From an uncultured bacterium (GTDB lineage: Bacteria; Cyanobacteriota; Vampirovibrionia; Gastranaerophilales; Gastranaerophilaceae): a stretch of 64,000 bases of DNA. The notes under the pieces were generated by a model. The model did not search any database and had not been told where the DNA came from. It was given only the letters and a program-made list of their open reading frames with translations. Location of the stretch: assembly GCA_949282195.1 (NCBI GenBank), contig CASDOW010000004.1:1-64000 (forward strand), given 5' to 3'. The position numbers and the translations under genes were made by a program. Below are positions 51,037 to 60,117 of the stretch, in pieces; the stretch's first letter is position 1; every line of letters begins with the position of its first letter.

Positions 51037-52660
51037 TAAATTTTAAAGTAATTTTAAATTCTTCATCAGCTTCAAGATTAATATCTATTTTCATAGCTTC
51101 CGCCAACCCTTTAACAATATATAAACCAAGCCCTGTACCTCTTGTTGTTCTTGTTAAATTTGAATCAATTCTGATAAATTTTTCAAATAATTTTTCTTTA
51201 ATTTCGGGAGATATTTTTTCACATTTATTTATAACTTCAAACACAGGCATTAAACCCTCATTATAGGCTTTTATTTTTACGGGTTGTTTATTTAGCGAAT
51301 ATTTCATCGCATTATCTATAAGATTAATCAAAATTTGCTCTAATCTGTAATCATCCGCATAAACATAATTTAAATCGCGCGCAATATCAACTTCAAATTC
51401 AATTTCCCTATCGTTTAAATATTCAAGCGCCCTTGAAATAGAATCCGCCAAATCAACTTCTTGAATGTTAAATTTTAAACTGTAACTTTCAAGCTCGGGA
51501 ATAACAAGCAAATCTTCAACCATGCCTGACAGTCTTTGAGCTTGTTGTTTAATAATCTGCAAGGATTTAATTCTTGTTTGTTCGTCTACTTTAATATCAT
51601 TTCTCAATAATCTTGAAGTATAACCGATTATACTTGTCAAGGGTGTTCTAAATTCGTGGCTTGTCGCATTAACAAGGTTTTCTCTAAATTCGTTTAATTT
51701 TTCAAGCTCTCTATTTTTTTCCTTTAAATCTCTATATGAAAGTTTAATTTTATTTGCCATATAATTAAATTCTTTTGCAATAAAAACAGTTTCATTAGGT
51801 GTAAAAGGGCTTTTAATTAAATGTATTTTTTTGTCATAATTACCCTTAGAAATAGCGGTTATTGCTTTAAATAATTGTCTTATATTTATGTAAAGATAAT
51901 ATACATAAAAGCTTACTATAATAATAATTGACAATGCAGCAATACTTAAAGACGCTATAATTCTATAACGAGCTTTATTAATTGTTTTTGCGGTAATTTT
52001 TTGAGTAGTATCAACCACAACAACCCATGTCGGGTTATCTATTTTGTAGAAAGCTTTTGGGGTGTTTTTTTTGCCGAAAAATCCGACATCTTCAACAGTA
52101 TCTATATTAAAACCGTTTAATATATTATCTGCATGGTAATCATTGGCATTAGTTACAATTAACTCTTTTGTTTTATAGTCAAATATAAAAATATTTCTGC
52201 CTTTGATGTTTTCTTTTCCTAAAAGAGAATTAAAGATATCTATATTTATTTTTGCGCTTAAATAATAATTCTTCTCTGATTCAATTGGTGCAACCAAAGT
52301 CATCATGCCATTTTCGATATTATATTTTTCTTTTGGTATTTGGCTTTTTTTAATAATGTTTAGATTTTTAAATAGCCTTGTTTTTGCCTCAATATCGTCA
52401 AAATATTGAATTTTAGACATAGTGTCAGGAATATAATTAAATCCAGACGCCATTTGATTAAGCTGCGCTTGGCTTAAATTAACGTAGCTTTCTATCGCAT
52501 CACCAATATAGTGTGCCATTAAAGATGTGTTGTTTGCAAGTTCAGACCTGACTGATTGCTGAGAAACATTAGAAATAATTATCCCTATGGTAATAATAGG
52601 AACCAATACAGCAAATACAAGAACTATTATAATTTGTTCAACAATTTTTAATCGTTTCAT
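51020..52660 (-). CDS. membrane sensor histidine kinase
   Basis: This two-component kinase has 546 residues from ATG 52660, which has GAGGAA just ahead of it overlapping the regulator's end. It has a first membrane segment (about 10-30), an extracytoplasmic sensor of about 200 residues that may be Cache-like (GRNIFIFDYKTKELIVTN), a second segment (about 233-258), HAMP, the HisKA box SHEFRTPLTSIIGY (H335), the N box LINLIDNAMKYS and G2 GTGLGLYIVKGLAEAM. It is paired with the response regulator directly upstream. The signal is unknown. Confidence 0.93.
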   Translation of the reverse strand: MKRLKIVEQIIIVLVFAVLVPIITIGIIISNVSQQSVRSELANNTSLMAHYIGDAIESYVNLSQAQLNQMASGFNYIPDTMSKIQYFDDIEAKTRLFKNLNIIKKSQIPKEKYNIENGMMTLVAPIESEKNYYLSAKINIDIFNSLLGKENIKGRNIFIFDYKTKELIVTNANDYHADNILNGFNIDTVEDVGFFGKKNTPKAFYKIDNPTWVVVVDTTQKITAKTINKARYRIIASLSIAALSIIIIVSFYVYYLYINIRQLFKAITAISKGNYDKKIHLIKSPFTPNETVFIAKEFNYMANKIKLSYRDLKEKNRELEKLNEFRENLVNATSHEFRTPLTSIIGYTSRLLRNDIKVDEQTRIKSLQIIKQQAQRLSGMVEDLLVIPELESYSLKFNIQEVDLADSISRALEYLNDREIEFEVDIARDLNYVYADDYRLEQILINLIDNAMKYSLNKQPVKIKAYNEGLMPVFEVINKCEKISPEIKEKLFEKFIRIDSNLTRTTRGTGLGLYIVKGLAEAMKIDINLEADEEFKITLKFNDYVK

Positions 52661-52661
52661 T

Positions 52662-53378
52662 TTATTCCTCAAAAGAACCAAAAGGAGTTAATTTATAGCC
52701 GACATTAACAACTGTGTGAAGATATTTTGGATTTCTTGTATTTTGTTCAATTTTTTGCCTTAATCCGCCCACGTGGACTCTAACCATTCTAACATCTTCA
52801 TCAGAACCGTATCCCCAAACTTCATCTAATAAAGTAGCTAAAGTTACAGGGGAGTTTATATGCTGCATCATACAATATAAAATCTCAAACTCGGTTGGTG
52901 TTAATTTGACTTTCTTATCCAAAATCAAAGCTTCTAAGCTATCAGGCAAAATCTCTATATCTCCGGCTCTTAAAACTTCTTTTGTGGCTTGCTTTTGACT
53001 GCTTTCTCCTCTTCTTAATAAAGCTCTTATTCTTAAAAGCACTTCTTGAATTTCAAAAGGTTTAATTAAATAATCATCAGCCCCACAATCAAACCCCTGA
53101 GTTTTGTCTTCTATTGTGCCTTTTGCCGTCAACAACAAAATGGGTATATCAGGCTTTGCTATTCTGATATTCTTACAAACATCATAACCGTTCATCTTAG
53201 GCATCATCACATCTAATAAAATTAAATCGTAGTTGTTTTCTAATGCTTTTTTCAAACCTTCTTGCCCGTCAAGCGCGGTATCAACAATATATCCGCTTTG
53301 CGCAATATCAAAAGCCAAAAGCTCTCTTATTTGTTTATCATCATCAACTATTAAAAGTCTTTTATTAATTTTTTCCAT
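52662..53378 (-). CDS. OmpR-family response regulator
   Basis: This 238-residue regulator has the receiver domain LLIVDDDKQIRELL (acidic pocket), phospho-acceptor Asp in LILLDVMMPKMNGYDV, LLTAKG and DYLIKPFEIQEV. The C-terminal winged helix (LTPTEFEILYCMM, VRMVRVHVGGLRQKIE, NVGYKL) binds DNA. It overlaps the upstream NfeD gene by 14 bases and is followed at once by the kinase. AAGGTAA precedes the ATG. Targets are unknown but could include this operon. Confidence 0.95.
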   Translation of the reverse strand: MEKINKRLLIVDDDKQIRELLAFDIAQSGYIVDTALDGQEGLKKALENNYDLILLDVMMPKMNGYDVCKNIRIAKPDIPILLLTAKGTIEDKTQGFDCGADDYLIKPFEIQEVLLRIRALLRRGESSQKQATKEVLRAGDIEILPDSLEALILDKKVKLTPTEFEILYCMMQHINSPVTLATLLDEVWGYGSDEDVRMVRVHVGGLRQKIEQNTRNPKYLHTVVNVGYKLTPFGSFEE

Positions 53379-53814
53379 TGTCTATTACCTTAACATTCAT
53401 GATTTTATTTTCTTTAGATACAATTTCAACAGTAGAACCTGCTTTAATTTCTTTGTCATCTACGCTTTTTGCGCTCCAAAGCTGGTTATCTAAAATAATT
53501 TGACCAATTCCGTCAATCGAAAGCGTCTTTCCGATGTCTTTCTTTACTTTAGCAAATCTGCCTATGTATTCTTTTAAATTTTTTTCTTTTAAAATCTCTT
53601 TTTGTTCTCTTTTTAATACTGTCTTTATTAACAGGGTAAATACAGCAAATAAACCCAAAAAAACCAAAGGCTGAAAATATATATTTTCAGGCATTTTATA
53701 AGCAAATATTGCACAAAACATACAACTTGCCGCAAGACTTAACTTAATGGGGTTAGTTTTTTTCATCTCCCAAAGTAAAAATAAAATACCCAATATTGTC
53801 CAAATAATATACAT
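53365..53814 (-). CDS. NfeD-like membrane protein
   Basis: This 149-residue protein begins at ATG 53814 (a TTG stands one codon earlier). It has two to three membrane segments in the first 65 residues (YIIWTILGILFLLWEM, LVFLGLFAVFTLLI) and a C-terminal OB-fold (about 80-145: GRFAKVKKDIGKTLSIDGIG, LWSAKS, GSTVEIVSKENKIMNVKVID), the NfeD pattern. NfeD proteins usually work with a membrane stomatin or protease that is not seen here. It heads the overlapping regulator-kinase-tadA operon. Confidence 0.85.
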   Translation of the reverse strand: MYIIWTILGILFLLWEMKKTNPIKLSLAASCMFCAIFAYKMPENIYFQPLVFLGLFAVFTLLIKTVLKREQKEILKEKNLKEYIGRFAKVKKDIGKTLSIDGIGQIILDNQLWSAKSVDDKEIKAGSTVEIVSKENKIMNVKVIDNGKN

Positions 53815-53889
53815 CAATTTATATAACCAATAAGCTAACGCATATAATTATAATATAATTCAAACAAAAAAAGCTATATTATTAAAAAT

Positions 53890-54705
53890 TTATTTTTTAT
53901 CGTCTATTGAACCGACAGGAACAAAATCAACTATAACAATTTCCGGTTTACAGTTTAAGCGAATAGGTAAAACACTTGTGCCTATTCCTTTTGAAATAAT
54001 CATCTTGTTGTTTCTTGCATGTATAAGCCCGCTTGCAAACTCAACACCAAACTTGGAAGGCACAAATAAAGGCGGAGTAAAAGGCAAAATAAACTGTCCG
54101 CCATGGGTATGACCTGCTAAAATTAAATCAACATCTTCCATAATATCATAATAAACATCAGGATTATGGGTTACAACAATTCTTGGACGCATTGTGCGAT
54201 AAAATGCTTTTTCTATATCAATCCCTTTGGTTGTCAAATCGGCAAGTCCGATAATATCAACATAACGGCCTTTTATAACAGCACGTCTGCTTGAATTTTC
54301 TAATACTTTAACACCGCCATAAGCTAAATCTTGCGTTATCGCAGTTCCGTCGGTCATCCAATCTTGCTGACCCAATACACCATATACCGGAATACCAAAC
54401 ATAGCAAGCTTTTGACCGATAAGTGTAACATTCATTGATTTTTTATAGTTTTGACCGCTTAAAAAATCGCCGCCCAAAATTATTACATCAGGATGTTGTT
54501 TATTTGTTGTCATAGCGATTTTATTTAATCTATTATAGTCATTTTTCTTAAGATGTAAGTCGCTTAAAAAAGCTACTCTAATCCCGGCCAAATCCCCATT
54601 TTCTATCTTATAATTTGTCGTTGCAAGAGAATTTGGTTCAATAAAAAATGATCTAAATAGAATGTATAATAAAAGCGCCGCTAATACTAACATTTGCTTT
54701 GTCAT
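53890..54705 (-). CDS. membrane-anchored metallophosphoesterase, YkuE-like
   Basis: This 271-residue protein has an N-terminal membrane anchor (MLVLAALLLYILFRSFFI). Phosphoesterase blocks are VAFLSDLHLKKNDY, IILGGDFLSGQ, GVLGQQDWMTDG (Gln where family members usually have N-H), VTHNPDVYY and LAGHTHGGQFILPF followed by SKGIGTSVLPIRL. The YkuE group acts on lipid head-group or UDP-sugar-lipid phosphates at the membrane in some species; the substrate here is unknown. It stands alone between two divergent regions. Confidence 0.85.
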   Translation of the reverse strand: MTKQMLVLAALLLYILFRSFFIEPNSLATTNYKIENGDLAGIRVAFLSDLHLKKNDYNRLNKIAMTTNKQHPDVIILGGDFLSGQNYKKSMNVTLIGQKLAMFGIPVYGVLGQQDWMTDGTAITQDLAYGGVKVLENSSRRAVIKGRYVDIIGLADLTTKGIDIEKAFYRTMRPRIVVTHNPDVYYDIMEDVDLILAGHTHGGQFILPFTPPLFVPSKFGVEFASGLIHARNNKMIISKGIGTSVLPIRLNCKPEIVIVDFVPVGSIDDKK

Positions 54706-54816
54706 ATATTAATTCTACCATTTTATTAAAATAAAATACATATATGATTTAAAAATACATAAAATTACGTATAATTTTAATGCGCTTTTATGGAAAATAA
54801 TCTCAAAAGGAAAGTC

Positions 54817-56061
54817 ATGAAAGAAAAAGAAAGACTATACATATTTAAAGATTTTGCCTCAGATGAAAATAATCCGAAATGGATTCATTCTATAACAAGA
54901 CAAGCTCCTCTTTCACACAAGCCCTACGACATCCGCTCGGATTATGAAAGAGATAGCACAAGAATTTTACATTGCAGCGCATATAGAAGACTAAAACACA
55001 AAACTCAAGTATTTTTTGCAACAAATAATGACCATGTCTGTACAAGAATTGAACATGTAAACCATGTTGCAAGCATTTCAAAAACAATTGCTACCGCCCT
55101 TGGTTTAAATGTTTCTCTTGTTGAAGCGATTGCTCTGGGTCATGACCTTGGGCATAGTCCTTTTGGACACCATGGCGAAACAATCATTGCAAAAATAATG
55201 GAAAAAGAAGGCTTTGAAAAAAAATTCTGGCATGAAAAAAACTCTCTAAGATTTATTGACTATATCGATACGCTTCCTAATTATTGCGGTTTTAAAGAAA
55301 ATCTTAATTTAACATATGCAACAAGGGACGGCATAGTCTGCCATTGCGGAGAAGTAAACGAAAACTATATTAAGCCCAGAGATGAATATATTGACCTTAA
55401 TTTAATAGAAAAAGGCAAACAAATGCCCTACACATATGAAGGCTGTGTTGTAAAAGTATCAGATAAAATTGCATATTTAGGCAGAGATATTCAAGATGCA
55501 TACAACTATAAATTTTTTGACAAAGAAGACATGGTTACAATGAAACAAATTGCCCAAGAAGTAATGAAAAAGAAAATTAAATTTAAAGATGTAAATACAT
55601 CATCCCTAATCCACGAATTTATAACAAATTTATGCTTAAATTCAAACCCTGATAACGGTTTAACATTTTCAAAAGAATATTTTGAAATGATGAACAAGAT
55701 AAAAAAATTCAACTACCAAAAAATATATTCCAATAAACGCTTTAAACCGTTTATGAAATATGCAAAACTTGTATTAGAAGCAATATTTGATTTTTTAATA
55801 GATTACTATTCAGGCTTTGACACCATTAAAAAACTTTCAAAATATTCAAAATTCTACCCTACCTTATCAAATGATTTTTCTGATTGGCTTATTAAATACT
55901 CTAACATTGACGAAAAAACCCATAGAATAAGAAAATATAGAAACATAATCATATACGATATTGAAAATTTAATGGATTATAAACAAGCAATAATAGATTA
56001 TATCTCAGGCATGTCTGACAGCTACGCGATAAAAGCATATAAAGAATTAATTGAATTTTAA
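54817..56061 (+). CDS. dgt: dGTP triphosphohydrolase-like HD protein
   Basis: This enzyme cleaves dNTPs to nucleoside and triphosphate. The 414-residue product starts at ATG 54817, with AAAGGAAA ahead; the ATG at 54790 has no such site. It has DYERDSTRILHCSAYRRLKH (family N-terminus), RIEHVNHVASISKTI, the HD motif IALGHDLGHSPFGHHGE, YATRDGIVCHCGE and KVSDKIAYLGRDIQDA. The metal ligands (H, HD, D) all appear in place. It resembles the Dgt-like type 2 branch by length. Confidence 0.92.
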   Translation: MKEKERLYIFKDFASDENNPKWIHSITRQAPLSHKPYDIRSDYERDSTRILHCSAYRRLKHKTQVFFATNNDHVCTRIEHVNHVASISKTIATALGLNVSLVEAIALGHDLGHSPFGHHGETIIAKIMEKEGFEKKFWHEKNSLRFIDYIDTLPNYCGFKENLNLTYATRDGIVCHCGEVNENYIKPRDEYIDLNLIEKGKQMPYTYEGCVVKVSDKIAYLGRDIQDAYNYKFFDKEDMVTMKQIAQEVMKKKIKFKDVNTSSLIHEFITNLCLNSNPDNGLTFSKEYFEMMNKIKKFNYQKIYSNKRFKPFMKYAKLVLEAIFDFLIDYYSGFDTIKKLSKYSKFYPTLSNDFSDWLIKYSNIDEKTHRIRKYRNIIIYDIENLMDYKQAIIDYISGMSDSYAIKAYKELIEF

Positions 56062-56101
56062 AAGCAAAATCAAAAACATACAGGTTCACCCATAAAATTT
56101 G

Positions 56102-57469
56102 TTATATAAAATTATTTTCCTTTAGAGCTTCAATAGTACACTCTTTTGCAATTTTTACAACAAAATCCATATCTTGCTTTTGAATTATCAAAGGCGGATT
56201 AAAATATATAACATCTCCCAAAGGTCTTAATAATACGCCTTTTTTAAGAGCTTTTTTGTATATTTGATAACCAAGACGCAATTTAGAATCGAAATGAATT
56301 TTATGTTTTTTATCCTTAACAAGTTCAATTGCGTTAATTAATCCGATTGAGCGAACCTCTCCGACATTATCAAGATTTAGGAAATTCTCTTTTAATAAAT
56401 TATTAAAATATGGAGTAGTTTCCTTTAATTGCTCTTGGATTTTTCCTTTTTTAAATATATCCAATACAGCTAAAGCACAGCTTGCACCTAAAGGGTTGCC
56501 TGAATATGTGTGAGAGTGCATAAAAGCTTTATGTTTTAAATAGTCATCATAAAAAGCATTATAAATTTCATCAGTCACGGCAACTGCTGCAAAAGGCATA
56601 TAACCGCCCGTTAAACCTTTTGATAAACACATAATATCGGGTGAAATTTCAGCGTGGTTACAAGCAAACATTTTACCTGTTCTATAAAATCCGGTTGCTA
56701 TTTCATCAGCTATCAAATGTACATCATAACTATCACAAAGCTCTCTTAATTTTTTAAGATATAAACTAGGATATATTCTCATACCCGCAGAACCCTGCAA
56801 TAATGGCTCAATTAATATAGCGCAAGTTTCAATAGCATGTTTTTCAAAAGCTTCTTTTGCAAATTTAATACATTCACAGGAACAATTATCCCTATTTTTA
56901 TTAAAGGGACAATGATAACAATCGGGAGCTTGAATATGAATTACATCCATTAAAATAGGCTTATATATTTTAGAATATAAATCACAAGCACCAACCGATA
57001 ACGCCCCTATGGTTTCCCCATGGTAGCCTTCTGTCAGTGCCATAAATTTAATTTTTTTAGGTTTTCCTGTTTGCTGAAAATATTGAAAGCTCATTTTCAT
57101 TGCCATTTCAATAGCGCTTGAACCGTTGTCAGAATAATTGAACTTCTTTAAACCCTTAGGTAAAATTTTAGCTAATTCCATTGATAATTTAATTATTCCC
57201 TTATGGGAAAAATTAGCAAAAATAACATGTTCTAAAATATCAGCCTGCCTTTTTATGGCATTTGAAATATCAGGGTTGCAGTGTCCTAATAAATTGCACC
57301 ACCAAGATGAAACAACATCTTTATAGCATTTCCCTTCTATATCATAAAGATTAATTCCTTCACCTCTTTCTATAACAATAGGAGGCAGTTGTTCATAGTC
57401 TTTCATCTGTGAGCATGGGTGCCAAATATAATTTAAATCTTCTTTTTGCCAATCAATATTCTTTTCCAT
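56102..57469 (-). CDS. bioA: adenosylmethionine--8-amino-7-oxononanoate aminotransferase
   Basis: This PLP enzyme forms 7,8-diaminopelargonic acid in biotin synthesis. Its 455 residues include IWHPCSQMKDYEQLPPIVIE (BioA-specific start), VVSSWWCNLLGHCNP, NYSDNGSSAIEMAMKMS, LTEGYHGETIGALSVG, LIADEIATGFYRTG and the PLP lysine in MCLSKGLTGGYMP. A cysteine-rich stretch (CYHCPF, DNCSCEC, about 195-215), seen in some BioA forms, is present. No other bio gene lies in the window. Confidence 0.94.
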   Translation of the reverse strand: MEKNIDWQKEDLNYIWHPCSQMKDYEQLPPIVIERGEGINLYDIEGKCYKDVVSSWWCNLLGHCNPDISNAIKRQADILEHVIFANFSHKGIIKLSMELAKILPKGLKKFNYSDNGSSAIEMAMKMSFQYFQQTGKPKKIKFMALTEGYHGETIGALSVGACDLYSKIYKPILMDVIHIQAPDCYHCPFNKNRDNCSCECIKFAKEAFEKHAIETCAILIEPLLQGSAGMRIYPSLYLKKLRELCDSYDVHLIADEIATGFYRTGKMFACNHAEISPDIMCLSKGLTGGYMPFAAVAVTDEIYNAFYDDYLKHKAFMHSHTYSGNPLGASCALAVLDIFKKGKIQEQLKETTPYFNNLLKENFLNLDNVGEVRSIGLINAIELVKDKKHKIHFDSKLRLGYQIYKKALKKGVLLRPLGDVIYFNPPLIIQKQDMDFVVKIAKECTIEALKENNFI

Positions 57470-57486
57470 AAACCCATTTTATCACT

Positions 57487-58374
57487 TCAACCGTTAATGT
57501 TGAAATAAATTTCTCTTAGGGTTTTCTTGCTGATATGAGTGTATAGTTGCGTTGTTACAATGCTTGAATGTCCTAATAATTCTTGAACAACTCTTAAATC
57601 GGCGCCGTTTTCCAATAAATGTGTTGCAAAGCTATGGCGAATTGTATGAGGAGAAATTTTTTTGTGAATTAAATCACCCTGTTCTTTAATTATTCTATAA
57701 ACTTTCTGTCTTGAAATTTTTTTACCGTTATCAGCTAAAAACAAATATGGTTCACAATCATATTTTAAGGCTTTTAATTCTCTTTTTTTAAGATATTTTT
57801 TTAAAATTTCAACACATTTTTTATTTATCGGAACAATACGCTCTTTTGACCCTTTACCAAAAACTTTAATAACCTGTTGAGATAAATCAAGATTATTTAA
57901 TTTTAAATTAACAAGCTCTGAAACCCTTATCCCTGCCGAATATAAAAGCTCAATTACAGCTAAACTTTCAAGACTAAGATTGTGGTTTAAAATCTTATCC
58001 ATTTCATTTTTAGTTAAAACTCTGGGAAGTCTTTTTGGCAATTTCGGCGAAGAAACAGAGATTGAAGGATTTTTTTTAATATCTCTTCTAAAACACAAAA
58101 ACCTGAAAAATCCTTTAATGGAAGCTATTTTTCTTGTGATTGACGAAGGATTTATGTCTTTTTTTGCTAAAAACTTTGTATAAGAAGAAAAATCCCGTCT
58201 TTTTATTTCTCCGATTACAATATTATTTTTATATTCATTATCCAAAAAATCAAAAAAATCCGATATATCAGAACTATAAGCTATTATTGTATTTTTTGAA
58301 AGACCTTTTTCAATTTCAAGATAATTTATATAATCAGAAATAAGCTGGCTTATTGTTTCTTTTGTATCTTCCAT
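57487..58374 (-). CDS. XerC/XerD-type tyrosine recombinase
   Basis: This site-specific recombinase of 295 residues is the length of chromosome-dimer resolution enzymes rather than phage integrases. The N-terminal SAM-like DNA-binding part (YLEIEKGLSKNTIIAYSSDI) is followed by the catalytic set: Arg in YSAGIRVSELVNL, Lys in FGKGSKERIVPI, HTIRHSFATHLL (HxxR), LLGHSSIVTTQLYTH (His and the nucleophile Tyr). It shares one base with the stop of the upstream acyl-CoA synthetase gene (ATGA-type overlap). A second Xer would be expected elsewhere unless it works alone. No att site or phage gene is seen. Confidence 0.92.
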   Translation of the reverse strand: MEDTKETISQLISDYINYLEIEKGLSKNTIIAYSSDISDFFDFLDNEYKNNIVIGEIKRRDFSSYTKFLAKKDINPSSITRKIASIKGFFRFLCFRRDIKKNPSISVSSPKLPKRLPRVLTKNEMDKILNHNLSLESLAVIELLYSAGIRVSELVNLKLNNLDLSQQVIKVFGKGSKERIVPINKKCVEILKKYLKKRELKALKYDCEPYLFLADNGKKISRQKVYRIIKEQGDLIHKKISPHTIRHSFATHLLENGADLRVVQELLGHSSIVTTQLYTHISKKTLREIYFNING

Positions 58375-60056
58375 TACGCACCAACAAGTTTTTTAACATC
58401 GAGTCTTTTGATTTTTCTTGTTGCAGTTTTAGGAAGCTCGCCATTTTGAATTATAAAATTTGTAGGTCTTTTATATTGACTCAATTTCAACATTTGCTTT
58501 TTAACATCCGCCAAAACCATAGCTTCAACATCTTTTTTATCGTATTGATTATATAATTCATCCTTAGGACAAATTACGGCACAAACTTCCTCTGTTCCCT
58601 TTTTTTCTCCATAATTTCTAATTGAAGATAATACACAGGATTCTTTGACAAATATACTTTCTTCAATTATTTTTTCTACTTCCTCAGGAAACACTTTTTT
58701 GCCGCCCGATAAAACAATCATATTTTTAATTCTGCCTGTAATAAACAATTGCCCCTTTTTATTTATTCTTGCAATATCTCCGGTATGAAGCCAACCGTCT
58801 TTATCTATAACTTCATTTGTAAGGTCATCTTGTTTATAATAACCTTTCATAACCGCAGCGCCTCTAACAAGGAGCTCTTTTGTTTCATTATCGATTTTTG
58901 CTTCGTAGCTTTCTAAAAATTTTCCAACAGATTTCATATTGGTATTTTTATCGAAATTAACAGTTACAATAGGACTTGCTTCAGACAAGCCGTATCCTTG
59001 GAAAACATTTATACCAATTCTGTTAAAATATTTGCCCATTTCTAAATCCATGGGTGCGCCGCCTGAAATAAAACCAAAGAAATTATTTCCAAATTGATTG
59101 TGAATGTCTTTGAAAAGTCGTTTTTTCAAAAATTCAAATGGCAAAAATTTAGCTAAAATATGGTAATTAAAATTAAAAACAGCTTGCTTAAATTTAGATT
59201 GTTTTGATAAATTCGATTCAAACTGAATTTTTAACATTCTAAAAAACGAAGGAACAGTGCACATAAAGCGTACTCTTTTATCTTTCATAACAGATAAAAC
59301 ATCGCTTGGTCTTAAAGACTTAGTATAATATATTGAATAGCCCAAATTTAGAAAAGTCGCAAAACCGACGGTTAACTCAAATAAATGATTCATAGGTAAA
59401 ATTGATAATGTATTTACCTTTTCACCCTCCTTAAAGATTTTGTTAAACTCTGTTTTTAAATCTTTAATTTGAGAAAATAAATTCTTAAATGTTGTTTGAA
59501 CCCCTTTAGGATTTCCTGTTGTACCTGATGTATAAATTATTAATGCATTTGAATTTAAACTTCTGTGACGGAATTTAACATTTTTATCTATAGGTATATC
59601 ATATATACTTATATATTCGCTTTCATTATGAGTTTCATCCAGTAAAATTATGTTTTTTATTGAATTGATATCATCTTTAATTTCTTTGATTAATTTTAAA
59701 TATTTATTTGAAACAAAAACAACACTGGGGTTACAATTAGATAAAATTGAAGTTATTTCATATTTTGTTAATTTAATATCAAGGGGAATAAAAGTAGTTC
59801 CTGCTATAATTGAAGCAAAAAATGCAGCCCCAAATTCAATTTTGGATTCTGAAATTATTGCGACATGCTCTTGTCTTTTAACTTTTAATTCATTAATTAA
59901 ATAAGAGGCAATATTTTTACTTAAAGCGCTTAAGCCGCCATATGTAAACTCTGACCAGCCATATTGATTTCTCATCCCAAGAGCAATTCTATCATTGTAT
60001 TTGTTTGTTTGATTTTCAAGAAAAGATAGAACATTATCATTGGAATGTCTTGGCAT
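58374..60056 (-). CDS. AMP-dependent acyl-CoA/acyl-ACP synthetase
   Basis: This 560-residue ANL-superfamily enzyme activates a carboxylic acid, most likely a long-chain fatty acid, via acyl-AMP. Motifs are LIIYTSGTTGNPKGV (P-loop), ILPMNHLFELTVG, GYGLSEASPIVTVN, GWLHTGDIARINKKGQL, ITGRIKNMIVLSGGKKVFPE and the C-terminal catalytic Lys in LPKTATRKIKR. Phospholipid recycling is a likely role. AGGGAGGG precedes the ATG, and a promoter-like pair lies just upstream. Confidence 0.9.
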   Translation of the reverse strand: MPRHSNDNVLSFLENQTNKYNDRIALGMRNQYGWSEFTYGGLSALSKNIASYLINELKVKRQEHVAIISESKIEFGAAFFASIIAGTTFIPLDIKLTKYEITSILSNCNPSVVFVSNKYLKLIKEIKDDINSIKNIILLDETHNESEYISIYDIPIDKNVKFRHRSLNSNALIIYTSGTTGNPKGVQTTFKNLFSQIKDLKTEFNKIFKEGEKVNTLSILPMNHLFELTVGFATFLNLGYSIYYTKSLRPSDVLSVMKDKRVRFMCTVPSFFRMLKIQFESNLSKQSKFKQAVFNFNYHILAKFLPFEFLKKRLFKDIHNQFGNNFFGFISGGAPMDLEMGKYFNRIGINVFQGYGLSEASPIVTVNFDKNTNMKSVGKFLESYEAKIDNETKELLVRGAAVMKGYYKQDDLTNEVIDKDGWLHTGDIARINKKGQLFITGRIKNMIVLSGGKKVFPEEVEKIIEESIFVKESCVLSSIRNYGEKKGTEEVCAVICPKDELYNQYDKKDVEAMVLADVKKQMLKLSQYKRPTNFIIQNGELPKTATRKIKRLDVKKLVGA

Positions 60057-60086
60057 TTTACCCTCCCTAAAAGTTTTTGATATTTT

Positions 60087-60114
60087 ATTTTACAATATTT
60101 TTTAAAAAAATCAA
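60087..60114 (-). promoter_or_regulatory. promoter for the acyl-CoA synthetase gene
   Basis: On the minus strand TTGATT (60109-60114) and TAAAAT (60087-60092) are 16 bases apart, and the start codon follows 30 bases later. The box sits between the kinase end and the synthetase start. Confidence 0.4.
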
Positions 60115-60117
60115 AAT

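Noticed and set aside
57487-58374. Prophage or genomic-island integrase
   Set aside because: Length and motifs fit a housekeeping XerC/D, it is embedded between metabolic genes, and no phage genes or att repeats are visible.
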